The notes beneath the pieces were generated by a model. That model was not told where the DNA came from. It did not search any database and worked only from the letters and a program-made list of their open reading frames with translations. A DNA stretch of 64,000 nt from Halobacillus shinanisalinarum (GTDB lineage Bacteria > Bacillota > Bacilli > Bacillales > Halobacillaceae): the NCBI RefSeq assembly GCF_022919835.1, contig NZ_CP095074.1:3450001-3514000 (forward strand), read 5' to 3'. This document shows, piece after piece, positions 9,406 through 18,105 of this stretch. Numbering within the stretch: the first letter of the stretch is position 1; every line of letters begins with the position of its first letter. A program made the translations under genes and the position numbers.

Positions 9406-10815
9406 ATGAACAAAAGAGAAGGGCTTTCTTCAAAAATTCAAAAATATAGAAATATGTCAAAAAGAGAAAAATGGCACCAGATTTACTCTAATCTTTGGGT
9501 AACGCCGATTATGTATGCAGGGTTATTTTTATTGCTTTTTGCCTTAACCGTGTGGGGCGACCTGAAGATGGAGTTTGGCGACATGATGCCTTCTATTTTG
9601 AGTGCAAGTTATAAATTGACCGAAACCATTTTAAGTACCTTAACGGCGGGACTTTTATCATTAAACGCCTTTACCTTTTATGGTGTATTAACAGCTTTAA
9701 CTACTTTCGCTGGTCAATTTTCCCCGAGAATACTAAAGAATTTCATGATGACCAAGGTGACCCAGCGAACACTAGGGATTTTTAACGGGAGCTTCCTATA
9801 TGTATTGCTTTGTCTATTATTTCTTAACGGGGAAACAGTCTCCCAATATACCTTGATCCCAGTCACAGCCACATTTTTGACAGCTTTATGTTTAGGGAGT
9901 TTTGCTATTTTTATTAATCACATCGTCAATTGGCTTCAAGTGTCAAATATGGAGGAAGATATGAAAAGGGAATCCATTGATATTATTGATAATTCCTTGC
10001 TTAGTGAGCTTGATCCTTACAGGGTAGAGGAGGAAGGGACAATAAACGGTCAACTCCCAGAATATCAGGGGCATCAGATAAGCATTGATGATTCAGGTTA
10101 TTTACAAACGATTGATTTTGTACCATTAATCGAGGAAGCATGTAAAGATGATCTCATTATTCGGCTAGAATACAAAGTGGGGAATTTTGTATTTGGCTCA
10201 ACGCCATTGTTAACCTATTGGAAAAAGGAAGGAAACACAACCATTGATGAATTTAAATATAATAATATGTTTCATATAGGAGATGGACAAACAGAAATTC
10301 AAGATATTGAATTCAGCATCAATAAATTTGTTGAAATTGCAATTCGTGCCTTGGGAAATGATGACCCCACAACAGCAACTGGCACCATTTATGAGATTGG
10401 AGATTTACTTATCAACATCTCTCAGAAGGCGAAGTTTACCCCTTATTTAACTGATAAAGATTCTAACCTTCGTCTTATTTTACAAAATCTTAAATTTGAC
10501 GATTATTTATATATTGGATTTGCCTCTACTCGTCATTATGCAAGAGATAACGTGGTCATTACCATTGAGTTATTGAAAGTCCTCAATGCGATTGCGCAAG
10601 GAGTGAGCAAACGAGATTATCCACATGTATGGGATTTTGCCGTATATACGGCAAGTGGATTCGAATATGAATATATGCATCATCTAGATAACGGGAAGTT
10701 TTACAATGCGCTTTTTAATATTGCCAAAACAACGGGACATGAGGAAGATTACAGAAACCTTACAGAAAAAACACCAAGGAAAGCGAATGAAGTGGAAAGC
10801 CTAGTGATGTCATAG
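9406..10815 (+). CDS. DUF2254 membrane protein, copy B
   Basis: A 469-residue paralog of 4125-5525, near identical over long stretches (for example the block KNFMMTKVTQRTLGIFNGSF). It has the same four N-terminal membrane segments and C-terminal soluble domain. I chose ATG 9406, eight bases after GGGAG; the upstream ATG at 9367 adds 13 residues that copy A lacks. The last five residues (SLVMS) and the stop are encoded by DNA derived from the M50-like gene, so this copy's natural 3' end was replaced by recombination. Confidence 0.88.
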   Translation: MNKREGLSSKIQKYRNMSKREKWHQIYSNLWVTPIMYAGLFLLLFALTVWGDLKMEFGDMMPSILSASYKLTETILSTLTAGLLSLNAFTFYGVLTALTTFAGQFSPRILKNFMMTKVTQRTLGIFNGSFLYVLLCLLFLNGETVSQYTLIPVTATFLTALCLGSFAIFINHIVNWLQVSNMEEDMKRESIDIIDNSLLSELDPYRVEEEGTINGQLPEYQGHQISIDDSGYLQTIDFVPLIEEACKDDLIIRLEYKVGNFVFGSTPLLTYWKKEGNTTIDEFKYNNMFHIGDGQTEIQDIEFSINKFVEIAIRALGNDDPTTATGTIYEIGDLLINISQKAKFTPYLTDKDSNLRLILQNLKFDDYLYIGFASTRHYARDNVVITIELLKVLNAIAQGVSKRDYPHVWDFAVYTASGFEYEYMHHLDNGKFYNALFNIAKTTGHEEDYRNLTEKTPRKANEVESLVMS

Positions 10816-10858
10816 CAGCCTATGAAGTAATTAAATATGGAAAAGCAAATGATCTGAG
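10799..10858 (+). pseudogene. 3' relic of the M50-like gene
   Basis: Aligns with 8985-9044 with few changes (shared stretch CAGCCTATGAAGTAATTAAA). It overlaps the stop codon of DUF2254 copy B. Only the 3' end is present. Confidence 0.85.
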
Positions 10859-10884
10859 TATTGTTAGGAAATGATGATCTAAGG

Positions 10885-10931
10885 AAGCCCAATTTCCTCC
10901 TTAATCCAGGGAGAGAAATTGGGCTTTTTTC
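10885..10931 (+). terminator. rho-independent terminator
   Basis: AAGCCCAATTTC pairs with GAAATTGGGCTT, followed by TTTTTT. It would end the DUF2254 copy B transcript. Confidence 0.85.
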
Positions 10932-11015
10932 TTTCTTATAATCGACTAACAATAAATAAAGCAACTTATATCTATTCTCTCTCTTTAGATTCTGGTACTG
11001 ATCATAAACGACTTG

Positions 11016-11201
11016 TCATTTTTTCTTCTCTGCGGATAGAGGAATCACTTTCCAATGCACGTTATCGACAGTAATGGTATTTAACTCATCTTTCATCGCA
11101 TTAGCATCTTCCAGCGTATGAAATATTTTGACGGTATCAGTACCTGAATGATGAAGTTCTTTGGGTGGTTTTGTACCGTTGGAGATTAATTTATACAACA
11201 T
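11016..11201 (-). CDS. small hypothetical protein
   Basis: A 61-residue soluble protein with a plausible alpha-beta pattern (DTVKIFHTLEDANAMKDELN then VHWKVIPL), which resembles the small domains that pair a helix with a C-terminal strand. An AGGA stretch lies 12-14 bases before the ATG. No family recognised. The composition makes a real gene more likely than chance. Confidence 0.55.
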   Translation of the reverse strand: MLYKLISNGTKPPKELHHSGTDTVKIFHTLEDANAMKDELNTITVDNVHWKVIPLSAEKKK

Positions 11202-11389
11202 GAAATAAATACACGTCCTACTCTATTAATAATTTTATCTTTTTCTCATTGTAACACTATATAGTAAACGTATCTTGTATGAGCCCCTTAATACCGATTT
11301 TATTTTACAAACCTAGCTATTAATATTTTTTGAAATCAACGACAAGTTAAGAAAAGGAGTACTAGCTTAACATCATCAATTTCACTACT

Positions 11390-11557
11390 ATGATCAAGAT
11401 AGATCGGCTAAACGTCGATGATATGACTATGAAATTAAAAGATAAAGGAATTACTATTCTTTATACAAGCAAGCACCCATTTGCTGGAGGAGATGACCAT
11501 CACGCTGTTTACTTTAAAGACCCTGACAGAATAAAAGTGGAACTTGTAGCATCTTAA
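11390..11557 (+). pseudogene. C-terminal relic of a VOC (glyoxalase-like) protein
   Basis: A 55-codon open frame ends with DDHHAVYFKDPDRIKVELVAS, the typical C-terminal half of a single-domain VOC/glyoxalase protein (His and Glu metal ligands). The N-terminal half is missing and there is no ribosome site at a suitable distance. Confidence 0.75.
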
Positions 11558-11567
11558 CAGTTCAACA

Positions 11568-11620
11568 ATAGGGCCATTATCTGGAAGACTTGAATTCAAG
11601 ATAATGGCCCTATAATGGAG
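11568..11620 (+). repeat. dispersed repeat, GGGCCATTATCTTGAA type, palindromic copy
   Basis: GGGCCATTATCTGGAA pairs with TTCAAGATAATGGCCC around a GACTTGAA-type centre, followed by TATAATGGAG. It is the most complete palindrome of this type here. Confidence 0.8.
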
Positions 11621-11737
11621 CAATTCTTTGTTCCAATTTATTTTGAAGTAAGGTGGGTTCAGTTAAGAGTAGTATTGTTTCATAAGTGAAACCGATTTGA
11701 ATTCCAACCGTAATATAAGTGGTAGGGGGGCATTTTT

Positions 11738-11926
11738 ATGGAAGATAAAAAGTTTTTTTACATACTAGGTGGCGTTTCATACGTTTCTTGGCCACTCTAT
11801 TTTCTTCTATACTCATCGGAATATACTACACAAAAGATTATTAAAGGTATCACGTTTATCTCCGTAGTAATGATTATCTACTTTGCAATTACAGTCTTCT
11901 ACTTTCGCCAAAAAGACGAGGACTAA
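11738..11926 (+). CDS. small membrane protein
   Basis: A 62-residue protein with two membrane segments (about residues 7-26 and 35-55) and a charged tail (RQKDED). The ATG follows GGTAGGGGGG at 8 bases. No family recognised. Confidence 0.7.
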   Translation: MEDKKFFYILGGVSYVSWPLYFLLYSSEYTTQKIIKGITFISVVMIIYFAITVFYFRQKDED

Positions 11927-11964
11927 TAGCTTTTCTGGTTTTTATAATCAAGGTTATTCAGTTA

Positions 11965-12029
11965 TAGGGTGCCATTCCGGAATAAGGCTTGGCGCCCGTT
12001 CCTTCTATAAGGGCCAGATTGCTAATAAA
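11965..12029 (+). repeat. dispersed repeat, GGAATAAG/GGGCCAGATT type
   Basis: Contains GCCATTCCGGAATAAGGC, GGCGCCCG and AAGGGCCAGATTGCTAATAA. It lies directly upstream of the lipoprotein start at 12048. Confidence 0.75.
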
Positions 12030-12047
12030 ATTTTCAGGAGTGGTAAG

Positions 12048-12863
12048 TTGAACAGAGACAAAAAATCAGCGAAATCGAATAATGAATCTACTGTCAAATC
12101 AAAAAAGAAAGTTATTGCAATCAGCTTATTTATTGTTTTAAGCGTAGTGTTGGTATTGCAAGGTTGTAATACCGAAAACGAAAGTGCAAATAACATTGAC
12201 ATAGCAGCCAAAAAGGTGAGCGATTTGTTTGAGGTAGAAGATGAAGAAAAAGTCAAAGAGGGGAAGTCAAGTAAGATAAAAGATTCAACAGGCAAAGAAC
12301 AAATTGATGAAGCACTGGAAGTAATCGATAAAATTGATACGAGTGACGGGGAACAGAGTGAGAACTATGCGATTGCATTCAGTCTTCAATCTGCTGTCCT
12401 CAATGCTCAATTACAATTAAAAGAACGGGAAGGTACACTGGAGTCATCTGATAACAGTGCGCAAGACGAACAAAAAGAAGAAGAATTTCATCCAGATGAA
12501 GATGATGTTGTATTGAAAAATAATGAATTAAAAAATAAAGATATACTTGAAGAGTTTATGAAAGTCGCTGGAGAAAACGGCAAAAACAATGAAAGTGAGA
12601 TTAGAGTAGTGAAGGATAAAGGGCCGCTGATTTATGATTTAAAATCAAGATATGATAAAAATGCCGATCAGAGTTGGATAGGGGTTATTCCAGATTTGAG
12701 TCATTATAGCGCATCAGAAAATGAAGTAAAAGACGTTTTCAATACGCGCCAGCAATGTGGCTATATGTCAAAAGATAAGCAAGAAGGGTATTATAAATTG
12801 AATAAATGTCAAACGCATTGGGCATATCGGTTTCTTCCAATTGTTAATGATAATGAAAAATAA
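12048..12863 (+). CDS. putative lipoprotein
   Basis: A 271-residue protein with a lysine-rich N-terminus, a membrane segment (about residues 22-37) and a lipobox-like LQGC with Cys 40, so it is probably lipid-anchored outside the membrane. The mature part is very acidic and lysine-rich (an EDEEKVKEG region, then DEQKEEEFHPDEDD), followed by a compact C-terminal part with two Cys (QQCGYM and NKCQTHW) that could form a disulfide. The start is TTG 12048 after CAGGAG; the open frame continues upstream only through the dispersed repeat. Function unknown. Confidence 0.75.
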   Translation: MNRDKKSAKSNNESTVKSKKKVIAISLFIVLSVVLVLQGCNTENESANNIDIAAKKVSDLFEVEDEEKVKEGKSSKIKDSTGKEQIDEALEVIDKIDTSDGEQSENYAIAFSLQSAVLNAQLQLKEREGTLESSDNSAQDEQKEEEFHPDEDDVVLKNNELKNKDILEEFMKVAGENGKNNESEIRVVKDKGPLIYDLKSRYDKNADQSWIGVIPDLSHYSASENEVKDVFNTRQQCGYMSKDKQEGYYKLNKCQTHWAYRFLPIVNDNEK

Positions 12864-12895
12864 TGGCTTTTTATAGAGATGAAGCTTATTGCTTA

Positions 12896-12963
12896 AACGG
12901 GGCGCGATTCTGAGATAATGAATTGTGCTCTTTCTTTATGTATAGGGCCAGATTCTTGAATAA
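12896..12963 (+). repeat. dispersed repeat, GGGCGC/GGGCCAGATT type
   Basis: Reads GGGGCGCGATTCTGAGATAA, TTGTGCTCTTTCTTTATG, then AGGGCCAGATTCTTGAATAA. Confidence 0.75.
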
Positions 12964-13103
12964 ACAATGTTAAAATAAATATTGAATACATACATTGAAA
13001 TGGTGATAAGAATAGAAGGTAAAGTAATTGGAGAGAAGTTAGATGTTCTTGACTATCATGTTTATGGCATTCTAAAAATGGTGAAAAGTTTCCCATCAAA
13101 CCA

Positions 13104-13140
13104 CCTCCAATTACAAGCAGTTTTCTAACTACTAGTTTGC
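13104..13140. repeat. direct repeat flanking DUF3231 paralog 2 (left)
   Basis: CCTCCAATTACAAGCAGTTT and the following TCTAACTACTAGTTTG recur at 14171-14207 with few changes, on the other side of the gene. In the gene's orientation the right copy contains its own ribosome site, so the left copy looks like the leader of a lost second copy. Confidence 0.8.
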
Positions 13141-13142
13141 TT

Positions 13143-14165
13143 TTATTTATTCTTCTTCGCTAATCCTATTCTGTCAGGAGCCATAGGAGGTTGTTCCATC
13201 CATTTATTTTTTATCATAATGTTAGCTCCATTAACAGAAATTTTCTGTATTTCTAGTACCAATTTATTATACATTGTTCCTAAATCCATCCTAGGGCTTT
13301 GAGCTATGGCTGTACCATAATATCCAATACTTAAAGAAATTAATTGAGATGTATAGAACATCATGAGCTTATCTGAAAATGTATAATCCGTGCTTTTTGT
13401 TACATCTGAACCCCAAGACAATGGAGTAGGGAGATTGCTTTCCTCTAATTTTGCTCCAAATGCTTTAGCATGTTTTTTTGCAATTCCTATAAGTTTTAGA
13501 AAGAATTGAGTTGCATCCTTTGACTTTGATACCTGACTAAATCCAGCTACTGTAGCTGCTCCTAAAGCATTCCTTTGAAAATTGGAGTAGAGGTTAGTTA
13601 CTTCTAATGCTTGTAAAGGTCTTTTTTCTCCAAACAAATCTAAAATAAACCCTTTTGTTTCCACATATTCAAGCTCCTCTAAATTAGGAAAGAAAGGAGG
13701 TCTTGTGTATAGGCCTTTTGACAACAGTAAGTCCTTTGACATCTTGTACAGTTGCATTGTCTCAGAAAGACATTCCATATAAAAGTCTGTAATATCAGCT
13801 CTTATAGCTACAGATAAACTAGCTGAATAAGTAGTAAGTCCAATTTTAGCCATGTTTTGTATAAAATTTAAAACATAGCTGTCAGAGAAGAGTCTAGGTG
13901 CTGTTAAATCAACATCCTCCTCCATCTTAAAGCCATGAGGCAATTTGTTCTTTTCTTCAGTAAGTATTGCTGTTATATTATTTACATGAGCTTGAGATAA
14001 CTCTAAGGCATGAGCAATCATAGGCTTTATCTCTTCATCCTCAGCCTTTTCTAAGAAATAACTCAACATACAGATGCTTGCACTATCATTCATGTACTGA
14101 GCCCAAAGTTGGCCTATTTCTGTAGATGTCAGCCTTATCTGTTTTCCCTGTTCTTCCTGGTCCAT
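13143..14165 (-). CDS. DUF3231 family protein, paralog 2
   Basis: A 340-residue protein closely matching paralog 1 (6613-7629), with the same RPPFFP, DLFGEKRPLQALEVTNLY and KWMEQPPMAPDR blocks. The ATG follows GGAGGG by 5-6 bases. It has the same ATA/AGA-rich codon look as paralog 1. The gene is bracketed by direct repeats of about 37 bp, which suggests a tandem duplication that later lost one copy. DUF3231 proteins are helical and of unknown function. Confidence 0.87.
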   Translation of the reverse strand: MDQEEQGKQIRLTSTEIGQLWAQYMNDSASICMLSYFLEKAEDEEIKPMIAHALELSQAHVNNITAILTEEKNKLPHGFKMEEDVDLTAPRLFSDSYVLNFIQNMAKIGLTTYSASLSVAIRADITDFYMECLSETMQLYKMSKDLLLSKGLYTRPPFFPNLEELEYVETKGFILDLFGEKRPLQALEVTNLYSNFQRNALGAATVAGFSQVSKSKDATQFFLKLIGIAKKHAKAFGAKLEESNLPTPLSWGSDVTKSTDYTFSDKLMMFYTSQLISLSIGYYGTAIAQSPRMDLGTMYNKLVLEIQKISVNGANIMIKNKWMEQPPMAPDRIGLAKKNK

Positions 14166-14170
14166 TCAAT

Positions 14171-14207
14171 CCCTCCAATTATAAGCAGTTTCTAACTATT
14201 AGTTTGT
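14171..14207. repeat. direct repeat flanking DUF3231 paralog 2 (right)
   Basis: Partner of 13104-13140; it contains the ribosome site (CCCTCC on the plus strand) of the DUF3231 gene. Confidence 0.8.
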
Positions 14208-14322
14208 CTAAACTATTGTTATAGGTAGTCGGCTCTAAAGAAAATACAATATGTTTTTTCTATTTGGTACAGTTCATAATGGAACAAAATCAGTTTTAAA
14301 ATTACATATTTTAGATTTTCCG

Positions 14323-14388
14323 TAAACGTGCTTTCGCGGAATAACACTTGGCGCCTGTTCCATACATAAGGGCCAGATTGTCGAAGAT
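14323..14388 (+). repeat. dispersed repeat, GGAATAA/GGGCCAGATTG type
   Basis: Reads GCTTTCGCGGAATAACACTT, GGCGCCTG, then AAGGGCCAGATTGTCGAAGA. It lies between DUF3231 paralog 2 and the next minus-strand gene. Confidence 0.7.
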
Positions 14389-14485
14389 AACATAGGATAA
14401 GAATTCTAATTAATTTCATAAGAGCACAAAGGATCCCTATTTATATAGGACCTCGATGTGTATGTTTGTTTCTTTAACTACTAGC

Positions 14486-14938
14486 TTAACGGGAGCTTAA
14501 CTCTTTTATAATCAGACCGATTACTACCCCCGGTACTACGCACATTATGGGTAACCATACAGGACCGAATAAGATTCCCATGATCTTGAAGGTTGGCGAA
14601 AAAATTAGGCCAACTGTTACAAGATAGGCGGAAAATGCAAATGGCAAAAATGCAAAAGGCGACTTTCCACCACCAGCATCTTTGTACGCATCCCACATCG
14701 CAAAAAAGTACAAACAAGGATAAAACATTAACCATTGATAATTCGCTTGTTGAATCGCTTTTTCAATCTCCCCATGAAAACTTAAAAGGATCACTTCGTT
14801 AAAATTAGATTGAACATTCACCAGAAATTCCAATGCAATGATAAGTAATCCCTTGAGAAACTTACCGTTTAAAATCTGACCAAAACCAGGTAATGCGATA
14901 CTCCAAAGTAATTTTTCATACTTATTATTTCGATTCAT
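14486..14938 (-). CDS. multi-pass membrane protein (PGFGQ type)
   Basis: About 150 residues with four hydrophobic segments. The N-terminal block WSIALPGFGQILNGKFLKG is the pattern seen in small TM2-like bacterial membrane proteins. Function unknown. The frame is open to 15019, but ATG 14938 starts just before the conserved block as in relatives; no start has a strong ribosome site. Confidence 0.65.
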   Translation of the reverse strand: MNRNNKYEKLLWSIALPGFGQILNGKFLKGLLIIALEFLVNVQSNFNEVILLSFHGEIEKAIQQANYQWLMFYPCLYFFAMWDAYKDAGGGKSPFAFLPFAFSAYLVTVGLIFSPTFKIMGILFGPVWLPIMCVVPGVVIGLIIKELSSR

Positions 14939-15073
14939 ATTAACCATCCAAGTGATTGTAGATGTTATAACCATAACCAATTGTTTTAAGTTTTTTCTTC
15001 TTTGTAAAAAAATAGACATTGCTTATTGCTCATTTGGAATTTGTTTTTCTCTGTTTGGGGATGGGTTTAGACA

Positions 15074-16075
15074 TTATTTTTTTAGTTTATCTCGTTCTTC
15101 CATCTGAGGCTCTTCTTCCATCCATCCGTTTCTAATCATGATTTTTGCACCTTCATGGGCATATTGGAATACATCTTTCATAAAAACCATGATTTTAGCT
15201 GATAAATCATTCCGTAAACTAAAAGCAGTTCCTAGAGAATTCCCACCTAAGGAAAAGCTGCAAAAAAGACTGGTACAATACATCATTAATTTATCAGAAA
15301 AAGGAGCTACTGTTGATCGCGTGGCAATGCCACCTGATGCAGAGGGTGTTTGAATACCGTCTTGAAGAAAGATTTTGCTCAGCTCTTCAACTATGCTTTT
15401 AGCAAGTTCTGATCCTTTGGAGAAATATTTCTTTGCTTCTTGTTCATTTGCACATTGAGCAAACCCGGTAATCATTTGCATTCCGGTAATGTTTGTTTCA
15501 ATCGCATGGAACATATTAGCAACCTCAACTGTATTGAGGGTCCGTTTTGAACCTAAAGGATTAAGACCACCCAAATAGGAGGTATCTTTAACAAATTCAA
15601 CCGACTGGGGCATCGAAACATAAGGGGGCCGGGCAAGCATTCCCTTTTCAATCAAATATTGCGTACAAGCATTGTAATACTTTTGTGTGATAGCCGTCAG
15701 GTCTTTAAACATCATCACAATATCTTCACGTGAGGCCATAGTTATATTCAGTGTATGCATACCCATACTAATTTCCTTGATTAAGCGAACGAATATGATG
15801 TCGAAGCCATGGTCATATAACTTAGGCACATCTTTATTGACGTCCTGGGAAGTAAAGCCAACTGGTATTGCAGCTCCTTCATTCTGAAAAATGACTGTTA
15901 TTTTTTCCACATAAGGGTCGATTTCATCGTATAAACCAACCATAATATTTTTGGCTTTTTCGTCATCAGCTTTCTCTATAAAATATTCTAACATCCGTAA
16001 AATCATGGTTTTCTGTTGGTAAGTAAGCCATAACGTACCAAGTTCTGATGACGTAAGTGCGGGTTTTTCAGGCAT
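15074..16075 (-). CDS. DUF3231 family protein, paralog 3 (divergent)
   Basis: A 333-residue protein with the DUF3231 layout: LTSSELGTLWLTYQQK at the start, RPPYVSMPQ at mid-protein, FSDKLMMYCTSLFCSF and a final GWMEEEPQMEER. It is much less similar to paralogs 1 and 2 than they are to each other, and its codon use looks like that of ordinary host genes. ATG 16075 follows GGAGGAATGTTAC. Function unknown. Confidence 0.87.
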   Translation of the reverse strand: MPEKPALTSSELGTLWLTYQQKTMILRMLEYFIEKADDEKAKNIMVGLYDEIDPYVEKITVIFQNEGAAIPVGFTSQDVNKDVPKLYDHGFDIIFVRLIKEISMGMHTLNITMASREDIVMMFKDLTAITQKYYNACTQYLIEKGMLARPPYVSMPQSVEFVKDTSYLGGLNPLGSKRTLNTVEVANMFHAIETNITGMQMITGFAQCANEQEAKKYFSKGSELAKSIVEELSKIFLQDGIQTPSASGGIATRSTVAPFSDKLMMYCTSLFCSFSLGGNSLGTAFSLRNDLSAKIMVFMKDVFQYAHEGAKIMIRNGWMEEEPQMEERDKLKK

Positions 16076-16189
16076 GTAACATTCCTCCATTATGATTATT
16101 GCCTTTAGTCTTACTCAAATTGACCTATTTATTAATTTAAATCATTTTTTTTACTCTCTCTGTTTATTTAGGAGTTCCTTGCTTACTAA

Positions 16190-16282
16190 GGAATACCAGC
16201 TAATAGAAGCCTGGTGCTCATTTTTGGATAATTTTATCTTGACATCGAGTCTTCCGTATAAGGGCGCGCTAACGGAATAGTG
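16190..16282 (+). repeat. dispersed composite repeat (full type)
   Basis: Starts GAATACCAGCTAATAGAAGC, continues TTTATCTTGACATCGAGTC, and ends TTCCGTATAAGGGCGCGC plus ACGGAATAG. It joins the CTATTAGCTGG module to the GGGCGC module without an IS in between. Confidence 0.8.
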
Positions 16283-16319
16283 AGTCCTTCTGAATCGGGC
16301 TAATTAATGTAGTAATGAA

Positions 16320-16365
16320 AGAAGCCTAATTTCTCAATTCTAATACGGAGAAATTAGGCTTTTTG
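16320..16365 (+). terminator. orphan terminator hairpin
   Basis: AAGCCTAATTTCTC pairs with GAGAAATTAGGCTT, followed by TTT. No plus-strand gene ends just upstream, so it may be the relic of a lost gene. Similar hairpins lie at 10885 and 31321. Confidence 0.65.
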
Positions 16366-16414
16366 TAACTTCTTAAGTGAGATATCGTCAAATTAGTATG
16401 GGGAGGGATTGATT

Positions 16415-16993
16415 TTGTCCAAAGTAAACAAGAAAATTTTCAGGTATGCTGGTTTGTTTATGATAACATCGAGCTTTATTCTAACTTTTTTACCAACTAA
16501 CAGTTATGCTTGTTCATGCGTGTTACCCGGTACACCAGAAGAAGAACTTGAGGAGAGTATGGCGGTTTTCTCTGGAAAAGTGGTGAAGATAATGGATAAG
16601 AACAAAAATAATCTTATTCAATCATCTACTGATCCAATTGCAGTTGTTTTAGAAGTGGAAGAGACATGGAAGGGAATGGATAAATCAGAGGTTGTCGTAC
16701 ATACGGAAAGAAGTTCAGCAAGCTGCGGATATGAATTTAGTTTAAATAAGGATTATATCGTCTATGCCAATGAAAGGGATGGCGGGCTTCATGTCAGTCT
16801 CTGTTCCAGAACAGCACTATTGTCGGAAGCAGATGAGGATATTCATGCTCTAGGTGAAGGAGAGGCACCGAAAGAGGAAGTTTCTGTTGATTTAACAAAT
16901 ACAAATAATCATTCTGTATATATCTATTTGGCTGTTACGGTCGTTTTATTGGTTGGCGTGTATTTCATTATAGCGCGACGAAGTAAGAGGTAA
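16415..16993 (+). CDS. secreted NTR-like domain protein with C-terminal anchor
   Basis: A 192-residue protein with a signal peptide ending at NSYA, then mature CSC at the very start, followed by a TIMP/netrin-like pattern (VFSGKVVKI, VVLEVEETWKG, SCGYEFSLNKDYIVYA, LCSRT) with paired cysteines. A membrane segment (about 169-186) and RRSKR form a C-terminal anchor. It would sit on the outer face of the membrane; role unknown. TTG 16415 is about 7 bases after GGGAGGG; the TTG at 16409 is too close to that site. Confidence 0.8.
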   Translation: MSKVNKKIFRYAGLFMITSSFILTFLPTNSYACSCVLPGTPEEELEESMAVFSGKVVKIMDKNKNNLIQSSTDPIAVVLEVEETWKGMDKSEVVVHTERSSASCGYEFSLNKDYIVYANERDGGLHVSLCSRTALLSEADEDIHALGEGEAPKEEVSVDLTNTNNHSVYIYLAVTVVLLVGVYFIIARRSKR

Positions 16994-17070
16994 ATATAAT
17001 TTCTGCGGGATATTATATTACAGTTTCAATTATAATTATAGAAGAAAAGATGAACAGGAGTTGAGTTACA

Positions 17071-17106
17071 ATGGAAAAGGTGGCACCATTTTTAATGTTT
17101 CAATGA
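17071..17106 (+). pseudogene. N-terminal stub of a PhnB/YjdN-like VOC protein
   Basis: A good ribosome site (CAGGAG) and ATG open an 11-codon frame, MEKVAPFLMFQ, which is the typical start of PhnB-like VOC proteins. It stops at once and the rest of the gene is gone. Confidence 0.6.
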
Positions 17107-17118
17107 TCAATTCTTAGT

Positions 17119-17328
17119 TTATTCTGTTTTGTCCACTTCTTCATAAGGAGCTTTTCTATGAGTTTCTACAGGTGCATGACTGCTATAATCTCTATTCTTT
17201 CCACTATATACATCACTTGTGGGAGTGTACTCTCGTCTTTTGGAATCCGAAGGTTTTCCTTTAATTGCGAATTTAATTACACTAATTGAAATGGCACCTA
17301 TGATTCCTCCTAGGATTATTAATTCCAT
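17119..17328 (-). CDS. small single-pass membrane protein
   Basis: A 69-residue protein with one N-terminal membrane helix (about residues 2-22) and a hydrophilic tail rich in Ser, Tyr and charged residues. The start ATG 17328 lies about 9 bases after AAAGG. No family recognised. Confidence 0.6.
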   Translation of the reverse strand: MELIILGGIIGAISISVIKFAIKGKPSDSKRREYTPTSDVYSGKNRDYSSHAPVETHRKAPYEEVDKTE

Positions 17329-17519
17329 CGAATACACGCCTTTCTATACTTATAGTGGATTATTTTCCTATTTTAATATACACATTTTGAAACGTATTTT
17401 AGTGGAAGGTAAAACAGATAATTTATTGTCTTTTAATTATCTCGAATCCAAGTCTTCTGGTAAAGGGGGCAAAATCGGTAGATCGTTATTAATAATATCT
17501 CGAAATCAAGTATTCATGA

Positions 17520-17576
17520 AAAGGGCGCGTTTATCGAATAACGCGTCTTTTCTAAAAAGGTACATATAATGGAGTA
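17520..17576 (+). repeat. dispersed repeat, GGGCGCGTTTATCGAATAACGCG type
   Basis: A short hairpin, GGGCGCGTTTATCG then AATAACGCGTC, ending ATATAATGGAGTA. The copy at 26954 is nearly identical. Confidence 0.75.
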
Positions 17577-17657
17577 CTCATTATTGAAAATACGGTGATT
17601 TGAATCGATTGTTACTAAGCAAAAAGTATGGTCGCTAGATAAAAAGGAGGGGGAGGT

Positions 17658-17921
17658 TTGTTGAGGAATTCCTTTGGTATTTTTTCATTCGTATTAACCT
17701 TATTAATAGTTATTTGTTTTTTGTTTGTCGCTCCAAATGTGGACTTCATAGGTAATAACTTTTTTCGATTTGCTGTTTTTGCCTTAGGAGCATCACTAAT
17801 TTTAGCATTATTTAGTTCGAAAGGAACTTGGCGGAAAGTTGCTGTTGGAAGCTTAATTTCTGTGATTTTATTATTTTTAATCTTCACCATTGTTATCAGG
17901 GTTATAGTCAGTGGTCCCTAA
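17658..17921 (+). CDS. small membrane protein
   Basis: An 87-residue protein with three hydrophobic segments (about residues 5-24, 35-50 and 62-83). The start is TTG 17658 or 17661, directly after the purine-rich GGAGGGGGAGG. No family recognised. A dispersed repeat follows at about 17945. Confidence 0.7.
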   Translation: MLRNSFGIFSFVLTLLIVICFLFVAPNVDFIGNNFFRFAVFALGASLILALFSSKGTWRKVAVGSLISVILLFLIFTIVIRVIVSGP

Positions 17922-17939
17922 GTTACGTTAAAGATATTC

Positions 17940-17995
17940 TTTATTCAATAAAAGGGCGCTTCTTGAATAAGAGAGAGCACTCCTTTGCATTTATA
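17940..17995 (+). repeat. dispersed repeat, GGGCGC/GAATAAG type
   Basis: Reads TTATTCAATAAAAGGGCGCT then TCTTGAATAAGAGAGAGC. A further short trace (GAATACGAACGGGCGCG) lies at 18677. Confidence 0.6.
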
Positions 17996-18039
17996 GGATA
18001 TATGTAGGAGAATGAATAAAAATCGATACATTATAAAAA

Positions 18040-18087
18040 AGAAAGACTACACTTCCCAGACGCTCGAAGAAAGGTGCAGTCTTTTAA
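18040..18087 (-). terminator. terminator of the 18106 gene
   Basis: AAAGACTACACTT pairs with AAGGTGCAGTCTTT (two mismatches). On the minus strand it is followed by TTTCTTTTTT. Confidence 0.75.
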
Positions 18088-18105
18088 TAAATGTCATTTT
18101 ACTAA

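Noticed and set aside
12893..13099. Minus-strand frame of 68 codons
   Set aside because: It runs through a dispersed repeat, has no ribosome site, and the composition is not protein-like.
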